Assembly: GCA_031404355.1 (NCBI GenBank)
Contig: JANNHK010000408.1
Span: forward strand, 1-6,265
DNA: 6,265 nt
Direction: 5' to 3'
Source: JANNHK01 sp031404355
GTDB taxonomy: Bacteria > Actinomycetota > Acidimicrobiia > IMCC26256 > PALSA-610
The position numbers and the translations under genes are program-made. Positions 5,901 through 6,265 of this stretch are shown in pieces. The notes below the pieces were generated by a model. The model did no database searches and was not told the DNA's origin. It worked only from the letters and a program-made list of their open reading frames with translations. How positions within the stretch are numbered: the first letter of the stretch is position 1; each line of letters begins with the position of its first letter.

Positions 5901-6260
5901 CGCGACACGCGGTGCGCCCTTCTCGCCCGCGAGCTGCGCCGTGCTGATCGCGTTGGCGAGGCGCGCGTACCCGACCGGACCCTGCGCGAGCACGATCAGG
6001 TGCTCTCCGGGCGGGTCGGCCAACCCGTTCGGGGGCGTGCGCGCCCCGAGGGTCATCTCCGCGCCGAACACCGTCGGCAGTGCGAGCGGGCGGGCTGCTT
6101 CCGCGAAGCGCACCACGCCGTAGAACCCGTCGTGGTCGGTGAGCGCCAACCCCGCCAACCCGAGGCGCGCGGCTTCCTCGACCAGCTCCTCGGGATGGCT
6201 GGCGCCGTCGAGGAACGAGAAGTTGGAATGACAGTGCAGTTCGGCGTAGCGACCTTCCAT
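2928..6260 (-). CDS. dnaE2: Error-prone DNA polymerase III alpha subunit DnaE2 (ImuC)
   Basis: A 1110-residue C-family polymerase of normal DnaE2 length. It synthesises DNA across lesions and causes damage-induced mutation, in known systems together with ImuA' and ImuB on the beta clamp. The N-terminal PHP domain starts YAELHCHSNFSFLDGAS (His9, His11) and TDHDGFYG (41-48). The palm has GRGSAANS, then PDIDLDIE with catalytic Asp415 and Asp417, and KFDLLGLG with the third Asp577. The fingers region has GVPLFQEQLMQLA and the DnaE2 signature GFPESHSVSFAYLVY. A helix-hairpin-helix-like part lies near 895-925 and a C-terminal OB fold at about 1017-1097 (VAGIVTHRQQPATAKGTVFI). The frame stays open into the window edge upstream of ATG 6260, and many homologues have about 40 more N-terminal residues, so the true start may be outside. 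The promoter and any LexA box are not visible. Residues 487-503 are encoded by a palindrome (separate entry). All three catalytic aspartates are present, so it should be active. Confidence 0.95.
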   Translation of the reverse strand: MEGRYAELHCHSNFSFLDGASHPEELVEEAARLGLAGLALTDHDGFYGVVRFAEAARPLALPTVFGAEMTLGARTPPNGLADPPGEHLIVLAQGPVGYARLANAISTAQLAGEKGAPRVALAQLADAARVPVHLNGDVPSRENDAWFVLTACRKGTVPAALQRDGPAAAERALRELVDAFGRDHVLVELWDHGDPLDRHRNDALAQIALRAGVEVVATNNVHDAIPARRPLATALAAVRARRSLDEIDGWLPAASFAHLRSPYEQSRRFARWPGAVARTADIAEACAFDLKLAAPELPGYPVPDGHTEMTWLRELTRRGAAVAYPESHRQHAKAMSQIEYELSVIEQLNFPGYFLLLHDIVEFCRRGDIYCQGRGSAANSAVCYALGVTKADAVALGLLFERFLSPERDGPPDIDLDIEHQRREEVIQYMYDRYGRQRCAQVANVITYRPRSALREMAKAAGVAPGQADALGKWVDRWAAGPEAFAELASQNQAAPGSVTPVHLPATRPPPIPPLALALAAQVIDFPRHLGIHSGGMVMADRPLVEFCPVEWARMEGRSVLQWDKDDCAAAGLVKFDLLGLGMLTMLHIAVDMVREYSGVDIDLATIPQEPEVYDLLCAADTVGVFQVESRAQMATLPRLRPRTFYDLVVEVALIRPGPIQVGSVHPYLRRRNGEEEVTYIHPLTKPSLEKTLGVPLFQEQLMQLAVDVAGFTAAEADQLRQAMGSKRSQARMARMRERLMAGMAERGITGEVAEEIFHKLEAFSSFGFPESHSVSFAYLVYSSSWIKYHYPAEFAAALLNAQPMGFYSPHTIVRDARRHGVQILGPDLNRSRRDATLEPRTADPRTGDDEPVGRAVRGFHAEPSHLAVRLGLRSVRGLHDALLDRIDDARAEQPFTGLEDFVRRSGATVDQVETLATAGAFEQCFGQSRRAALWAAGALATARPNVRRDGRVSETLPGVVTGTDAPQLPGMTEIETVEADLWAMGISVGKHPTEFLREELTRQGVVTAAALRDLPDRSVVEVAGIVTHRQQPATAKGTVFINLEDETGLVNVICTKGVWTRFRTVARSSPALRVRGVLERHQGVINLVAGRITRLPVSLADGLRSRDFH
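4754..4802. repeat. 49-nt near-perfect palindrome inserted in frame within dnaE2
   Basis: Arms 4754-4777 and 4779-4802 are inverted copies of 24 nt around a single central base (C4778). Twenty-three of the 24 pairs are Watson-Crick; the exception is G4768/T4788, a G-T pair. The left arm begins GAACTGGCGTCACAG. It encodes DnaE2 residues 487-503 (ELASQNQAAPGSVTPVH), in a low-complexity linker between the WVDRWAAGPEAF segment and PIPPLALALAAQVIDFPRH, where DnaE2 proteins should tolerate length change. The same frame phase on the plus strand encodes nearly the same peptide (ELASQNQAPPGFVTPVR). This looks like a mobile palindromic element such as those known to sit inside coding genes (for example Rickettsia palindromic elements), but whether it is repeated in the genome cannot be seen here. 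Confidence 0.8.
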
Positions 6261-6265
6261 GGCCC

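Overview
The window is GC-rich DNA (roughly 70% G+C by eye) and every gene I can support lies on the minus strand, so it reads from right to left. The GC content, the GTG starts, the apparently leaderless promoter and the protein types (DnaE2, a secreted YWSY/VEGWRWG-type protein behind a B12 riboswitch) suggest a high-GC actinobacterium, perhaps an acidimicrobium-like lineage. The species cannot be fixed from the sequence.

Layout in transcription order: (1) dnaE2, an error-prone DNA polymerase III alpha subunit, covers more than half the window (6260 to 2928). Its linker carries a nearly perfect 49-nt palindrome in frame (4754-4802). (2) A short AT-rich gap with candidate promoters leads to a DUF4143-type AAA+ ATPase (2852 to 1569). 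(3) After 26 nt comes a small three-helix membrane protein of unknown function (1542 to 1258). (4) A compact cobalamin (B12) riboswitch starts almost at that stop codon (about 1255 to 1141). It is followed by an 83-nt expression platform and a secreted, membrane-anchored protein with a DUF4430/transcobalamin-like domain, a Pro/Thr/Ala-rich stalk and a C-terminal transmembrane anchor (1057 to 122). (5) A second, even more compact cobalamin riboswitch (about 90 to 7) follows that gene and points off the left edge, so it should control the next gene, which is not visible.

The left third is therefore a vitamin B12-responsive surface or uptake module: riboswitch, surface protein, riboswitch, unseen gene. 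The likely logic, partly inferred, is that low cobalamin relieves repression of a surface protein that may bind B12 or another corrinoid, and of a second gene that would plausibly be a transporter component. The right two thirds hold the mutagenic translesion polymerase. Its usual partners imuA/imuB are not downstream and could only lie beyond the right edge. The ATPase and the small membrane protein sit between these two functional blocks and have no evident link to either.

I saw no tRNA, rRNA, CRISPR array, transposase or convincing intrinsic terminator. No stretch longer than about 300 bases lacks an assigned feature. Long open frames on the plus strand are shadows of the GC-rich minus-strand genes.
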